Assembly: GCF_021353265.1 (NCBI RefSeq) | Contig: NZ_JAJTWU010000001.1 | Span: forward strand, 186,001 to 250,000 | From: Pelomonas cellulosilytica | Lineage (GTDB): Bacteria; Pseudomonadota; Gammaproteobacteria; Burkholderiales; Burkholderiaceae_C | Direction of reading: 5' to 3' | Length of the DNA stretch: 64,000 bases | Part shown: in pieces, positions 18,803 to 27,122 of the stretch | Position numbering within the stretch: the stretch's first letter is position 1 | How the letters are laid out: every line of letters starts with the position of its first letter | The notes under the pieces: generated by a model | Database searches by the model: none | Told to the model about the DNA's origin: nothing | What the model saw: the letters and a program-made list of their open reading frames with translations, nothing else | Translations under genes and position numbers: made by a program

Positions 18803-20835
18803 CAGCTTTGCGGGGCGGCCGAGGTGTCGGCCTCACTGCTGCTGTCGTTGAGGTCGATGGCCAGCGCGATGGGCGTGGCCGCGGCCTCCAGCTCGTCCTC
18901 GTCGCTTTCCGCTTCGGCTGCGACGGCCTCGTCCAGTCGCTCCACCAGCGTGGCGTGCACATCCAGCGTCATTTCGTCCAGGCCGGTGATGCGCACGCGC
19001 ACATGGCTGCCCCGGGCCAGCGGTTCGCAGCCCAGCGCCTTGAACACCAGCGGTAGGTCGTCGGCGCGCACCAGGCCTTCCTTCATGACCGAGGCGGTCA
19101 GCTCGGTTGTGCCGTTCTGCTGCAGCCAGCGCAGCGTCCAGAAGCGCTCGATGGCGTTCTGGAAGCCGTTGTAGGCCGCATAGGCCGACTCGAAGGCCGA
19201 GATGATGGAGAACAGCTGGGCGTCCCTGGGCTTGAACGGCGCCGCCAGCGCGGCCGTCTTGCCATGCCGGGCACAGGCAATGATCTGCCACTGGTTGACG
19301 AGGTCCACGTAGCGCCTGAGCGGCGACGTGGCCCAGGTGTACTGCGCGACGCCCATGCCGGCGTGCGGCAGTGCCTTCACACCCATGCGCACCTTGATGC
19401 CCGGGGCGAGGCTCGCCTGGCTGCGGTAGATGCCCGGCAGGCCCAGCTCGGCCAGCCAGCCGCCCCAGGCGGAGTTGGCCAGGATCATGGCCTCGGCCAC
19501 GATGAGGTCCAGCGAACTGCCGCGGGCGCGCACGGTGATTTCGACGGATTCCGTGCCGTTGGGCGGTTCCATCCGTTCACCGGCCAGGCGGAAGTTGTAG
19601 TCGGGCCGGTTAAACGTCTCGGGCTTGCCGCGCACGACCTCGCGCTGCGCCTTGAGGTGCCGGGCCAGCCGCCAGGCGAAGGCAAGCTCCTGCGCGAACG
19701 CGTAGTCGGCCGGCGCCTCGCCGGACAGCGTCGCGTCCGTGACGATGCCGTCCAGCTTGTCGTGTCGCAAGTTGGCGGCGATGTGGACGCGCTCCAGCTT
19801 CGTCTCGCGCGTGGTGATCTCCAGCGTCGCCTCGTCCATCGTGAAGTAGATGGACACCGCCGGGCAGTCGCGGCCCTCGATCAGCGTGTAGGCCTGCACG
19901 ACCTCGTCGGGCAGCATCGTCAGCTTCCAGCCCGGCATGTAGACGGTGGACAGCCGCTCGCGGGCCACCTTGTCGACAGCGGAATCCGGCGCGACGGCCA
20001 GCCCCGGCGCGGCGATGTGCACGCCGAACGTCACGGTGCCGCTGCCCAGGCCCTGCACCGACAGCGCGTCGTCGATCTCGGTGGTCTGCGAGTCGTCGAT
20101 GGAAAAGGCCCGCACGGAGCTCAGCGCCAGTTCGTCCTTGATTTCCGGCGCCGTCAGCTGCGGGAAGCCGACCCCCTTGGGGAAGTTCTCGAACAGGAAG
20201 CGCTTCCAGTGGAACTGGTAGGGGCTAGTGATGGCGCCAGCGGCCTGCAGCAGGTCCAGCGGCGCGCGCTGGCTGCGCTTGCTAGCCTCGACGACGGCCT
20301 TGTACTCCGGGCCGTTCTTGTCGGGCTTGAAGAGGATCTTGTAGATCTGGTCCTGCACGGGCTGCGGGCAGCGGCCCTGCGCGAGTTCGTCGGCCCAGGC
20401 CTCGATCTGCAGCGCTTGCTGGCGCTTGCGCTCGATGCCCAGCAGAGCCGCCTTGACGGTTTCCTCCGGCGCCTTCTTGAATTGACCCTTGCCGGCCCGA
20501 CGGAAGTAGTGCGGTGCCTCAAAGAGCCGCATCAGCGCGGCGACCTGCTGCACCACGCCGGCCTTGGCATCGAAGTAGTCTCGTGCGAGGTCGGCAAAGC
20601 CGAAGTCGCCCTCCGGAGCGAACTCCCACGCGAGATCCAGGTCGATGTCGTCGGCCAGCTTTCGGGCCTCGGCCAGCAGCATGGCAGGCGCCGGCTGCTC
20701 GAACTTGAGCAACACGTTGGCAGCCTTGACCTTGACCCGCTTGCCCGAGTCCAGCTCCACCTGCAGCGAGGCGTCGGCCTCGCTCATCACACGGCCGGCG
20801 AGGAATTTCCCGGCGTCGTCAAACAGCGCAAACAT
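18802..20835 (-). CDS. RNase II/R-family exoribonuclease (RNB domain)
   Basis: A 677-residue 3'-5' exoribonuclease. The central RNB domain shows FSIDDSQTTEIDDALSV (acidic Mg-binding residues, about 246-262) and an RGSSLDLIVAEAMILAN block. The N-terminal third (about 1-120) is not a standard double cold-shock module and resembles the shorter RNB proteins annotated as VacB/RNase II in betaproteobacteria; the last 40 residues are acidic and repetitive. It would degrade mRNA fragments in the cytosol. It starts 18 bp after the YqiA-like gene and overlaps the TonB-like gene by one base. Confidence 0.88.
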   Translation of the reverse strand: MFALFDDAGKFLAGRVMSEADASLQVELDSGKRVKVKAANVLLKFEQPAPAMLLAEARKLADDIDLDLAWEFAPEGDFGFADLARDYFDAKAGVVQQVAALMRLFEAPHYFRRAGKGQFKKAPEETVKAALLGIERKRQQALQIEAWADELAQGRCPQPVQDQIYKILFKPDKNGPEYKAVVEASKRSQRAPLDLLQAAGAITSPYQFHWKRFLFENFPKGVGFPQLTAPEIKDELALSSVRAFSIDDSQTTEIDDALSVQGLGSGTVTFGVHIAAPGLAVAPDSAVDKVARERLSTVYMPGWKLTMLPDEVVQAYTLIEGRDCPAVSIYFTMDEATLEITTRETKLERVHIAANLRHDKLDGIVTDATLSGEAPADYAFAQELAFAWRLARHLKAQREVVRGKPETFNRPDYNFRLAGERMEPPNGTESVEITVRARGSSLDLIVAEAMILANSAWGGWLAELGLPGIYRSQASLAPGIKVRMGVKALPHAGMGVAQYTWATSPLRRYVDLVNQWQIIACARHGKTAALAAPFKPRDAQLFSIISAFESAYAAYNGFQNAIERFWTLRWLQQNGTTELTASVMKEGLVRADDLPLVFKALGCEPLARGSHVRVRITGLDEMTLDVHATLVERLDEAVAAEAESDEDELEAAATPIALAIDLNDSSSEADTSAAPQS

Positions 20836-20853
20836 AAGTGGGCGATTGTCGCC

Positions 20854-21444
20854 TCAGCGGGTGAGGTGGCCGACGAGACCAGGCAGGTGCGCCTCAAAGT
20901 CGGTCAGCCCATGGTCGCTGCCGTCCAGCACCTCGCCGTCGCAGCCGGCGTAGCGGGCCAGCATCTCGCGCCAGTCCAGCAGCTCGTCGCCCTTGGCGAT
21001 CAGCGCGTAGTAGCGTGACGGAGTGGTCAGCCGTGGGGGCGGTGTCAGCGCGGCCAGTTCGGCCACGTGCTGGACCGTGAAATCGAACCTCAGCGCCGGG
21101 TCGTGCCAGGTTGTCAGCTCGCCGATGTGGCGGGCCAGGTCTCGTGCCGGGTTGACGGCCGGGTTCAGCACCGCCACGCGCCATCGGCGGTGAGCCGGCT
21201 GTTCGGCCAGCGCCGTCGCGTAGAAGCCGCCCAGCGAGCTGCCGATCACGGCGGCGCCATCAGAAGGCCACTGCGCCACCAGCGCCGTAGCGAGCGCCAT
21301 CGCGTCCAGCGGCGAAGGGGGCAGCTGCGGACAGACGAACACGAGCCCTGGCCGGGCGGCGGCCCAGGCCGCCATGCGCCGCGCCTTGGCGGAGGCCGGC
21401 GAGGAGCGGAAGCCGTGCAGGTAGAGCAGATGCGTGAGATCCAT
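20854..21444 (-). CDS. YqiA/YcfP-like alpha/beta-hydrolase (esterase)
   Basis: A 196-residue single-domain hydrolase. It has the oxyanion HGF motif (LLYLHGFRSSP, about 7-17), the nucleophile elbow IGSSLGGFYA (Ser about 71) and C-terminal SDHGLTDFE with the catalytic His. E. coli YqiA is an esterase acting on short acyl esters; the natural substrate is unknown. It is the first gene of the minus-strand run yqiA-like, RNB RNase, tonB-like, aroE, mtgA and diverges from the zinc metalloprotease gene across 111 bp. Confidence 0.87.
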   Translation of the reverse strand: MDLTHLLYLHGFRSSPASAKARRMAAWAAARPGLVFVCPQLPPSPLDAMALATALVAQWPSDGAAVIGSSLGGFYATALAEQPAHRRWRVAVLNPAVNPARDLARHIGELTTWHDPALRFDFTVQHVAELAALTPPPRLTTPSRYYALIAKGDELLDWREMLARYAGCDGEVLDGSDHGLTDFEAHLPGLVGHLTR

Positions 21445-21497
21445 GACGGAAGTTTTGATGTGAAGTTTTGTGCGGCCGCGACGGCGCCGGCACCCAA

Positions 21498-21526
21498 TTG
21501 ACGTCAGTGTCGCCCGCGGCCACAGT
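21498..21526 (+). promoter_or_regulatory. Possible promoter of the zinc metalloprotease gene
   Basis: TTGACG at 21498-21503 is followed after 17 bp by CACAGT at 21521-21526, 30 bp before the metalloprotease ATG. The -35 is good and the -10 poor (3 of 6). On the other side of the same divergent spacer, a 9-bp direct repeat GAAGTTTTG (21449-21457 and 21462-21470) lies just upstream of the YqiA-like start. Confidence 0.3.
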
Positions 21527-21555
21527 GTCAGGTTTCCCTCCTTCGGACGCTTCGC

Positions 21556-24243
21556 ATGATTCGGATGCCCCGCACTGCCCTAGCCTCGGCCGTGCTACTC
21601 GCGCTGGCCGCCATCGCCTCCACCCAGGCGCAGGCCCAGAACCCTCCCGCGCCCAGCGGCGCTGCGTCGGCCCCCGCCAGCGCGGCCTCGGCGCCTGCGG
21701 CCCGCCCACCCGCGGACCCGTCGGCCCCCAAGCCGTTTGCCGACGTCATCAAGGGTGCCAAGGAGCAGCCAGGCCTGTTCCCGATCTGGCGCAAGGACGA
21801 AAAGGTCTGGATCGAGATTCCCAAGGAGCAGTTCAACAAGCCGTTCCTGTTCAGCGTCAATGTTGCCAACTCCATCGGCGAGCGCGGTTTCTATGCCAGC
21901 CAGATGATCGGCGACGAACTGGCCGAATGGCGGCGCATTGGCAACCATGTGCAACTCGTCGCGCTGAACACGCGCTACCGCTCCGACAGCGACGACAGCA
22001 AGCTCGCGCTGGACCAGTCCTTCTCCCCCAGCCTCATCACGTCCGGCGGCGTGGCCAGTGCCGAGCATCCGGACCGCAAGTCGGTCCTCGTGGATGCGTC
22101 GGGGCTGCTGCTCGGTGACATCCCTGGTTACTCCACGCGCCTTGAGCAGGCGTTCCGCCTGCCCTACGGCCCCGACCGGCAGAACTCCTTCATCGAATCC
22201 ACGCGGGCTGATGCCCAGCTGTCGACGCTGACGGCGCGCGTGCACTTCGCGACGCCGCGCATCCCGGCGCCGCCGCTGGTGCCGATTCCCGTGCCGCTGC
22301 CACCGCCGCCGCAGGCCGTGCCGGATCCGCGCTCGATGTTCTTCAGCTTCGTTTACAACTTCCGCGCACTGCCCGAAACGCCGCTGGCCGCCCGCGCCGC
22401 GGACTTGCGCCTGGGTCACTTCACCGAGAGCTACAGCAACCTCGGCGCCGACGTGCGGGCCAACCCGCGTGTGCACATGGTGGCGCGCTGGCGGCTGGAA
22501 AAGAAGGACCCGGCCGCAGCGCTGTCGGAGCCCGTGCAGCCGATCACGTACTGGATGGACAAGGACATCCCGGCCAAGTACCGCGAATCCGTCAAGGCCG
22601 GCATCCTGGAGTGGAACAAGGCTTTCGAGAAGATCGGCTTCAAGGACGCCATCGTCGTCAAGCAGCAGCCCGACGACGCCGACTGGGACAACATGGACGC
22701 GACGCATGCCTCCATCCGCTGGTTCACCGGCGCTGACGTCGGCTTCGCCATCGGCCCGAGCAACCGCGATCCGCGTAGCGGCGAGATCCTCGACGCCGAC
22801 ATCGGTATGAGCGACGTGTTCGGCCGCGGCGCCCGGCGCCTGGCGACCGACGACGTGCCGCCCGGCCAGCAGAGCTTCAGCAGCTGGATGGGTGACCGCA
22901 GCCACCAGCTGGCCGAGGACCAGTGCCGCTACATGGCCGACCAGGCGCATGAACTCGGCTTTGCGCTGGACCTGCTGGCGCTGCGCGAAGGCTTCGACAT
23001 GACCGGCCCGGAGGCCGATGCGCTGGCCCAGGCCGTCGTTAAGGACGTCATCATGCATGAGGTGGGCCACACGCTTGGCCTTAAGCACAACTTCCGTTCG
23101 TCCACGACCGTCACGCAGGCGCAGCTGCGAGACAAGGCCTACACCGAGGCGCATGGCATCTCCAACTCGGTGATGGACTACAACGCCTTCAACCTGCCGC
23201 TGCGCGGCGAGCCGCGCGCGAGCCTGACCAACACGACGCTCGGCGCCTATGACTACTGGGCGATCGAGTACGCCTACAAGCAGATCCCGGCCGAACAGGA
23301 ATCCGCTGAGCTTGGCCGCATCGCGGCCCGTTCGACCGAGCCGCAACTGGCCTACGGCGACGACTTCGACCAGGGCGTCGGCGGCCCCTACGACGGCTTC
23401 GACCCGCGCAGCAACCAGCGTGACCTGGGCGACGACCCCCTGGCCTACGCGAAGAAGCGCCTGAAGCTCAGCCAGGAGCTGTGGGAGCGCGTGCAGGCCC
23501 GCAAGCCCGAGCCGGGCGAGGACCCGCTGCGCAACCGCCGTTCGGTGGCCGAATCCTTCCGCCAGCTGAGCATGACGGCGCACAACGTCAGCAAGTACGT
23601 CGGCGGCATCTACGCCGAACGCATCGTGCCGGGTGTAACGCCGGGCCAGGCCTTCAAGCCGGTGGACAGCGCGCAGCAGCGCGAGGCGCTGCGCTTCATC
23701 GCCACCGGCCTGCTGTCGAGCAACTCTTTCAAGTTCAGCCCCGAGTTCCTGGCCAGCCAGCCGCTGGATTACAACGAATGGGATCGCGGCCTGCCGCTGG
23801 CCATCCCCGACGCCGTCGCCGCGCTGCAGGCCCAGGTGCTTGACCGGCTGATGTCGCCCAACACGGCGCGCCGCCTCATCGAGCAGAGTGCCTATCTGCC
23901 CGAGGCGCAGCGCAAGGGGGCGGTGTCGCTCAGCGAGGTGTACGGCACGCTGCAGAGCGCGATCTTCAGCGAGGTGAAGACCGGCGGCGAGATCGACCGC
24001 ATGCGCCGCAGCCTGCAGCGCGAGTACCTGCGCCGCCTGCAGGGGCAGCTGAACCGGGCCACCAATGGCGCCGCTGTCTACGCGGACGCCTTCTCGATGG
24101 CGCGCTATCACGCGTCCCAGCTGGCGCGCGACCTGCGCGTGGCAGCGGCCCGCCCGGGGCTTTCGACGGAGACGCGGGCCCACCTGGCCGAGACGCTGGA
24201 CATGCTGGACAACATGCTCAAGGCGTCGCTCCAGCGCACCTGA
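21556..24243 (+). CDS. Secreted zinc-dependent metalloprotease (DUF5117/DUF4953 type)
   Basis: An 895-residue exported protein. A signal peptide (about 1-27, ending AQAQA) precedes an alanine/proline-rich stretch, an N-terminal DUF5117-like domain and a metzincin-type catalytic centre: HEVGHTLGLKH with zinc ligands H501, H505 and H511 and the base E502. A proline-rich loop (about 233-252) interrupts the N-terminal half. The C-terminal domain resembles DUF4953. Members are broad in Bacteroidetes and Proteobacteria; substrates are unknown. Monocistronic by position, with a possible hairpin terminator at 24268-24287. An ATG three codons downstream is a possible alternative start. Confidence 0.88.
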   Translation: MIRMPRTALASAVLLALAAIASTQAQAQNPPAPSGAASAPASAASAPAARPPADPSAPKPFADVIKGAKEQPGLFPIWRKDEKVWIEIPKEQFNKPFLFSVNVANSIGERGFYASQMIGDELAEWRRIGNHVQLVALNTRYRSDSDDSKLALDQSFSPSLITSGGVASAEHPDRKSVLVDASGLLLGDIPGYSTRLEQAFRLPYGPDRQNSFIESTRADAQLSTLTARVHFATPRIPAPPLVPIPVPLPPPPQAVPDPRSMFFSFVYNFRALPETPLAARAADLRLGHFTESYSNLGADVRANPRVHMVARWRLEKKDPAAALSEPVQPITYWMDKDIPAKYRESVKAGILEWNKAFEKIGFKDAIVVKQQPDDADWDNMDATHASIRWFTGADVGFAIGPSNRDPRSGEILDADIGMSDVFGRGARRLATDDVPPGQQSFSSWMGDRSHQLAEDQCRYMADQAHELGFALDLLALREGFDMTGPEADALAQAVVKDVIMHEVGHTLGLKHNFRSSTTVTQAQLRDKAYTEAHGISNSVMDYNAFNLPLRGEPRASLTNTTLGAYDYWAIEYAYKQIPAEQESAELGRIAARSTEPQLAYGDDFDQGVGGPYDGFDPRSNQRDLGDDPLAYAKKRLKLSQELWERVQARKPEPGEDPLRNRRSVAESFRQLSMTAHNVSKYVGGIYAERIVPGVTPGQAFKPVDSAQQREALRFIATGLLSSNSFKFSPEFLASQPLDYNEWDRGLPLAIPDAVAALQAQVLDRLMSPNTARRLIEQSAYLPEAQRKGAVSLSEVYGTLQSAIFSEVKTGGEIDRMRRSLQREYLRRLQGQLNRATNGAAVYADAFSMARYHASQLARDLRVAAARPGLSTETRAHLAETLDMLDNMLKASLQRT

Positions 24244-24267
24244 CGCATCCGTCTCGCGCGACTCGAG

Positions 24268-24287
24268 GGCCGGCCGATGAGCCGGCC
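24268..24287 (+). terminator. Hairpin after the metalloprotease gene
   Basis: GGCCGGC (24268-24274) pairs perfectly with GCCGGCC (24281-24287) around a 6-nt loop, 25 bp after the stop codon, followed only by TTC. The stem is strong but the T-run is poor, so termination may be weak or Rho-assisted. Confidence 0.4.
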
Positions 24288-24326
24288 TTCATCATGGGTC
24301 TAGCATCGCGGGCCAAGGAGAGTTAC

Positions 24327-24737
24327 ATGACCGATCCCGCCCGGTTCAACGATGTTGGCGCCCCCTATCTGCCGGGCCTGCTCGGCATTGACTTCACCCA
24401 CGTAGGTCCCGGTGAGGTCCGTGCCGAGCTGCGGGTGCGCCGCGAGCTGATGGCGCCGAACGGCTTTCTGCACGCGGGCAGCATCGTCACGCTGGCCGAT
24501 TCCTGCGCCGGCTTCGGCTGCATGGCCAGCCTGCCGGACGGCGCGACCGGGTTCACGACGATCGAGCTGAAGTCCAACCACCTCGGCACCGCGCGTGACG
24601 GCACCGTCGCCTGCGTGGCCACTGCCGTGCATCTGGGCCGGACGACGCAGGTCTGGGACGCCGTCGTCACACACTGCGTCACGGGCAAGACGCTCGCGCT
24701 GTTCCGCTGCACGCAGATGGTGTTGTACGGCCCGTGA
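24327..24737 (+). CDS. PaaI-family hotdog thioesterase
   Basis: A 136-residue hotdog-fold protein with the PaaI-type signature APNGFLHAGSIVTLADSCAGFG and ELKSNHLGTARDG. Such enzymes hydrolyse acyl- or aryl-CoA thioesters and often act as clean-up enzymes in aromatic catabolism; the substrate here is not known. AAGGAG at 24315-24320 sits 6 bp before the ATG, which settles the start. It is not clearly part of an operon: the next gene starts 113 bp downstream beyond a strong hairpin. Confidence 0.88.
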   Translation: MTDPARFNDVGAPYLPGLLGIDFTHVGPGEVRAELRVRRELMAPNGFLHAGSIVTLADSCAGFGCMASLPDGATGFTTIELKSNHLGTARDGTVACVATAVHLGRTTQVWDAVVTHCVTGKTLALFRCTQMVLYGP

Positions 24738-24743
24738 GCCGAG

Positions 24744-24769
24744 ACAGGCCCCGCACCCCGGGGGCCTGT
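24744..24769 (+). terminator. Strong GC hairpin after the thioesterase gene
   Basis: ACAGGCCCC (24744-24752) pairs perfectly with GGGGCCTGT (24761-24769) around an 8-nt loop, 7 bp after the stop. It is followed by C residues instead of T, so intrinsic termination is doubtful; it may protect the mRNA 3' end. Confidence 0.4.
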
Positions 24770-24849
24770 CCCCCGTCCCTGGGGCAAGCAAGGGCGGGGT
24801 TCGCGGCAGACTCGCGCATTCGTCCTCAAAGGTCCCAAGGTCCCGCTTC

Positions 24850-25659
24850 ATGAACGTCCGCTCCGCGCTGCCCACTGCACTCCTGCTGGCCATGCCCCTG
24901 CTCCTGGCAGGCTGCGGCAAGTCGTCCACGTCGCTCGGCGATGGCGGCTCGGTCATCAGTGGGTCCGCGGGCCCGGCCGGTGCCCACCATGCCAGCCGCG
25001 AGCTTGTGAAGTGCGATGCACCGGTGGCGACTCTGGCGCTGGTCGAGAACCCCAATGGCTACGCTTATTCCAGCAGCTACCAGCTGCCGTCCAGCCCCGT
25101 GCCGCTGGTGCGGCTGTTGGCGCAGCAAAGCGGCTGCTTTCGCGTGGTGGACCGCGCCTCGGGCCTGAAGGCCACGGTGCGCGAACAGGAGCTCAAAGAC
25201 GCCGGCATCCTGCGCCAGCAGGGCAACACGGTCGCCAAGGGCAAGGGCTACGAGGCGCAGTACAGCCTCACGCCCAGCCTCACCTTCAGCGAGCAGGACG
25301 CCGGCCGGCAGATCGGCGGTATCCTGGCGGCCATTCCCGTGCTCAACAAGCTGGTCGGTGCCGCCGAGCACGTCAAGCTCAAGCAGGCGCAGGCCGCGCT
25401 GCTGCTGACCGACAACGAGACCACCGAGCAGGTCGCCGCGTCCACCGGTTCGGTGGAAGTGACGGACCTCGGCGTCAGCGGCGCGATGCTGGGCAAGCTG
25501 GGCGGCGCGGCAGGTGCCGGCTGGAGCAACTCCAACGAGGGCAAGGTCATCGCCGCCGCCTTCCTGGACGCCCACAACCAGCTCGTCGCGCAGGTGCGCG
25601 AGCTGCAGGCGAAAGAGCTGCCGCCCGAAGTGGCCAAACGCAAGACCCACGGCGGCTGA
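24850..25659 (+). CDS. CsgG/HfaB-like outer-membrane lipoprotein
   Basis: A 269-residue lipoprotein with a signal peptide and lipobox LLLAGC (acylated Cys22). The mature part contains blocks typical of the CsgG/HfaB family (VRLLAQQSGCFRVVDRASGL, YSLTPSLTFSEQDAG). CsgG forms the curli secretion channel, but many isolated CsgG-like lipoproteins have no curli genes beside them, as here. The frame is open further upstream; the ATG at 24850 is chosen because it creates the signal peptide. The C-terminal part (about 205-255) is glycine/alanine-rich, then helical. It is followed by a hairpin-rich spacer. Confidence 0.8.
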   Translation: MNVRSALPTALLLAMPLLLAGCGKSSTSLGDGGSVISGSAGPAGAHHASRELVKCDAPVATLALVENPNGYAYSSSYQLPSSPVPLVRLLAQQSGCFRVVDRASGLKATVREQELKDAGILRQQGNTVAKGKGYEAQYSLTPSLTFSEQDAGRQIGGILAAIPVLNKLVGAAEHVKLKQAQAALLLTDNETTEQVAASTGSVEVTDLGVSGAMLGKLGGAAGAGWSNSNEGKVIAAAFLDAHNQLVAQVRELQAKELPPEVAKRKTHGG

Positions 25660-25803
25660 AGTCCTGGACGGGGCCCCTCGTCCAGCCCCGTACCCGCTGG
25701 ATGTGGGCCGGTCTGGCCGAGCCCCCGAGGGGAGGCGATGCTTGCAGCCGCAAGCACATCGCCCAGGCGGGCCGGCTTGCGGCGGCCCGGCGGTCGGCTG
25801 TGA
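25660..25803. other. Hairpin-rich spacer with repeat-like character
   Basis: This 144-bp spacer holds two hairpins. The first has CTGGACG (25664-25670) pairing with CGTCCAG (25679-25685) around GGGCCCCT, close behind the lipoprotein stop. The second, about 25733-25763, pairs GGCGATG-CTTGC with GCAAG-CA-CATCGCC around AGCC. Neither has a T-run. The second has the look of a small dispersed intergenic repeat, which one window cannot prove. No gene is visible. Confidence 0.45.
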
Positions 25804-25824
25804 ATGGCGGGCTATGCTGCCGCC

Positions 25825-26304
25825 ATGCAACCGGCGCCGTCGTTCAAGATCCCCGAATCCGTTCTCGTCGTCATCCACACGCCGGACCTGCGCGTGCTGC
25901 TCATCGAGCGGGCCGATCATCCGGGCTACTGGCAGAGCGTCACCGGTTCCAGGGACCATGTGGACGAGCCGCTGGCCGAGACGGCGCGGCGCGAGGTGCT
26001 GGAGGAAACCGGCTTCGACATCGCCGCGGCGGGGGGCGAGTTGCGCGACTGGCAACTGGCCAACGTCTACGAGATCTACCCGCACTGGCGCCACCGCTAT
26101 GCGCCTGGCGTGACGCGCAACACCGAACACGTCTTCGGCCTACAGCTGCCCGGCGTGCTCGCCCCGACACTGTCACCGCGGGAGCACCTGGCCTGGGTCT
26201 GGCTGCCCTGGCACGAAGCCGCCGACCGCTGCTTCTCCCCATCCAATGCCGAGGCCGTGTTGCAGCTGCCCCGCTTCAGCGCGGCCTCCTCCACCACGCC
26301 CTGA
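25825..26304 (+). CDS. nudB: Dihydroneopterin triphosphate diphosphatase (Nudix)
   Basis: A 159-residue Nudix hydrolase. The box is DEPLAETARREVLEETGF preceded by TGSRDHV, and the short N-terminus FKIPESVLVVIHT is characteristic of NudB, which removes pyrophosphate from dihydroneopterin triphosphate in folate synthesis. The spacing from the first Gly to the first Glu is one residue longer than the textbook GX5E pattern. The ATG at 25825 is preferred over an in-frame ATG seven codons upstream because homologues begin close to the FKIPESVLV block. The EEP gene starts 4 bp after the stop, so they are co-transcribed, as is usual in Burkholderiales. Confidence 0.88.
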   Translation: MQPAPSFKIPESVLVVIHTPDLRVLLIERADHPGYWQSVTGSRDHVDEPLAETARREVLEETGFDIAAAGGELRDWQLANVYEIYPHWRHRYAPGVTRNTEHVFGLQLPGVLAPTLSPREHLAWVWLPWHEAADRCFSPSNAEAVLQLPRFSAASSTTP

Positions 26305-26308
26305 CGCC

Positions 26309-27100
26309 ATGAGATCCGTTGCCCGACCCAGCCCCCACGCGCCCGGCGACGTGCTGCGCGTGGCCACCTACAACATCCACAAAGGCGTGCGTGGCCTGGG
26401 GCCGGCAAGGCGGCTTGAGATCCACAACCTGCAGATGGGCGTGCAGGCGCTGGACGCCGACGTGGTGTGCCTGCAGGAAGTGCGGCTGTTCCATCACCGT
26501 GAGGCTGCGTTCTTCGACCGCACCTGGTTCGGCTGGCCCGAGCAGGGCCAGGCCGAGTTCCTGGCGCCGGACGGCTACGAGGTGGCCTACCGCACCAACG
26601 CCAAGACCAAGGACGGCGAGCATGGCAATGCGCTGCTGTCGCGCTGGCCCATTGGCGACATCGGCCACCACGACGTCTCCGACCACGCCTTCGAGCAGCG
26701 CGGCCTGCTGCATGTGCCGGTGCGTTGGCAGGGCGTGGAGGTGCATGTGGTCGTCGCTCACTTGGGGCTGATCCATTCCAGCCGCGTGCGCCAGGTCGAG
26801 CGGCTGGCCGCCTTCGTGCGCGACCACGTGCCTTCCGATGCGCCCGTGCTGGTGGCCGGCGACTTCAACGACTGGGGGGAGCGACTCGACGTGCCCATGC
26901 GCGCGCATGGCCTGAAGCGAGCGGCGCCGTCGACGACGCGCGTGCGTGCGGCTACCTTCCCGTCGCGGCTGCCGGTGTTCACGCTGGACCGCGTCTACCT
27001 GCGCGGGCTGCGCTGCACGGGCGTGCAAGTGCCGCGTGGGCCGACCTGGGCGCGCATGTCCGACCATCTGCCGCTGGTCGTGGAGCTGGCGCTCGAATGA
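26309..27100 (+). CDS. Endonuclease/exonuclease/phosphatase-family hydrolase
   Basis: A 263-residue EEP-fold enzyme. Metal and catalytic motifs are visible: ATYNIHKGVRG (Asn), CLQEVRLFHHRE (Glu), a His near VVVAHLGLIHSS, GDFNDWGERLD (Asp/Asn) and the final SDHLPLVVEL (Asp-His). No signal peptide or transmembrane helix is seen. EEP proteins next to clsB are common in proteobacteria (E. coli YbhP beside clsB), suggesting a role in phospholipid metabolism, but the substrate is unproven. It lies 4 bp after nudB and 22 bp before clsB. Confidence 0.88.
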   Translation: MRSVARPSPHAPGDVLRVATYNIHKGVRGLGPARRLEIHNLQMGVQALDADVVCLQEVRLFHHREAAFFDRTWFGWPEQGQAEFLAPDGYEVAYRTNAKTKDGEHGNALLSRWPIGDIGHHDVSDHAFEQRGLLHVPVRWQGVEVHVVVAHLGLIHSSRVRQVERLAAFVRDHVPSDAPVLVAGDFNDWGERLDVPMRAHGLKRAAPSTTRVRAATFPSRLPVFTLDRVYLRGLRCTGVQVPRGPTWARMSDHLPLVVELALE

Positions 27101-27122
27101 GCCGTCGGTCCAGGAGCGCCTG

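Noticed and set aside
21595-24183. 862-codon frame antisense to the zinc metalloprotease gene
   Set aside because: The plus strand encodes a full metalloprotease with signal peptide and HExxHxxGxxH. The antisense product is a V/R/H/Q-rich shadow with no domain.
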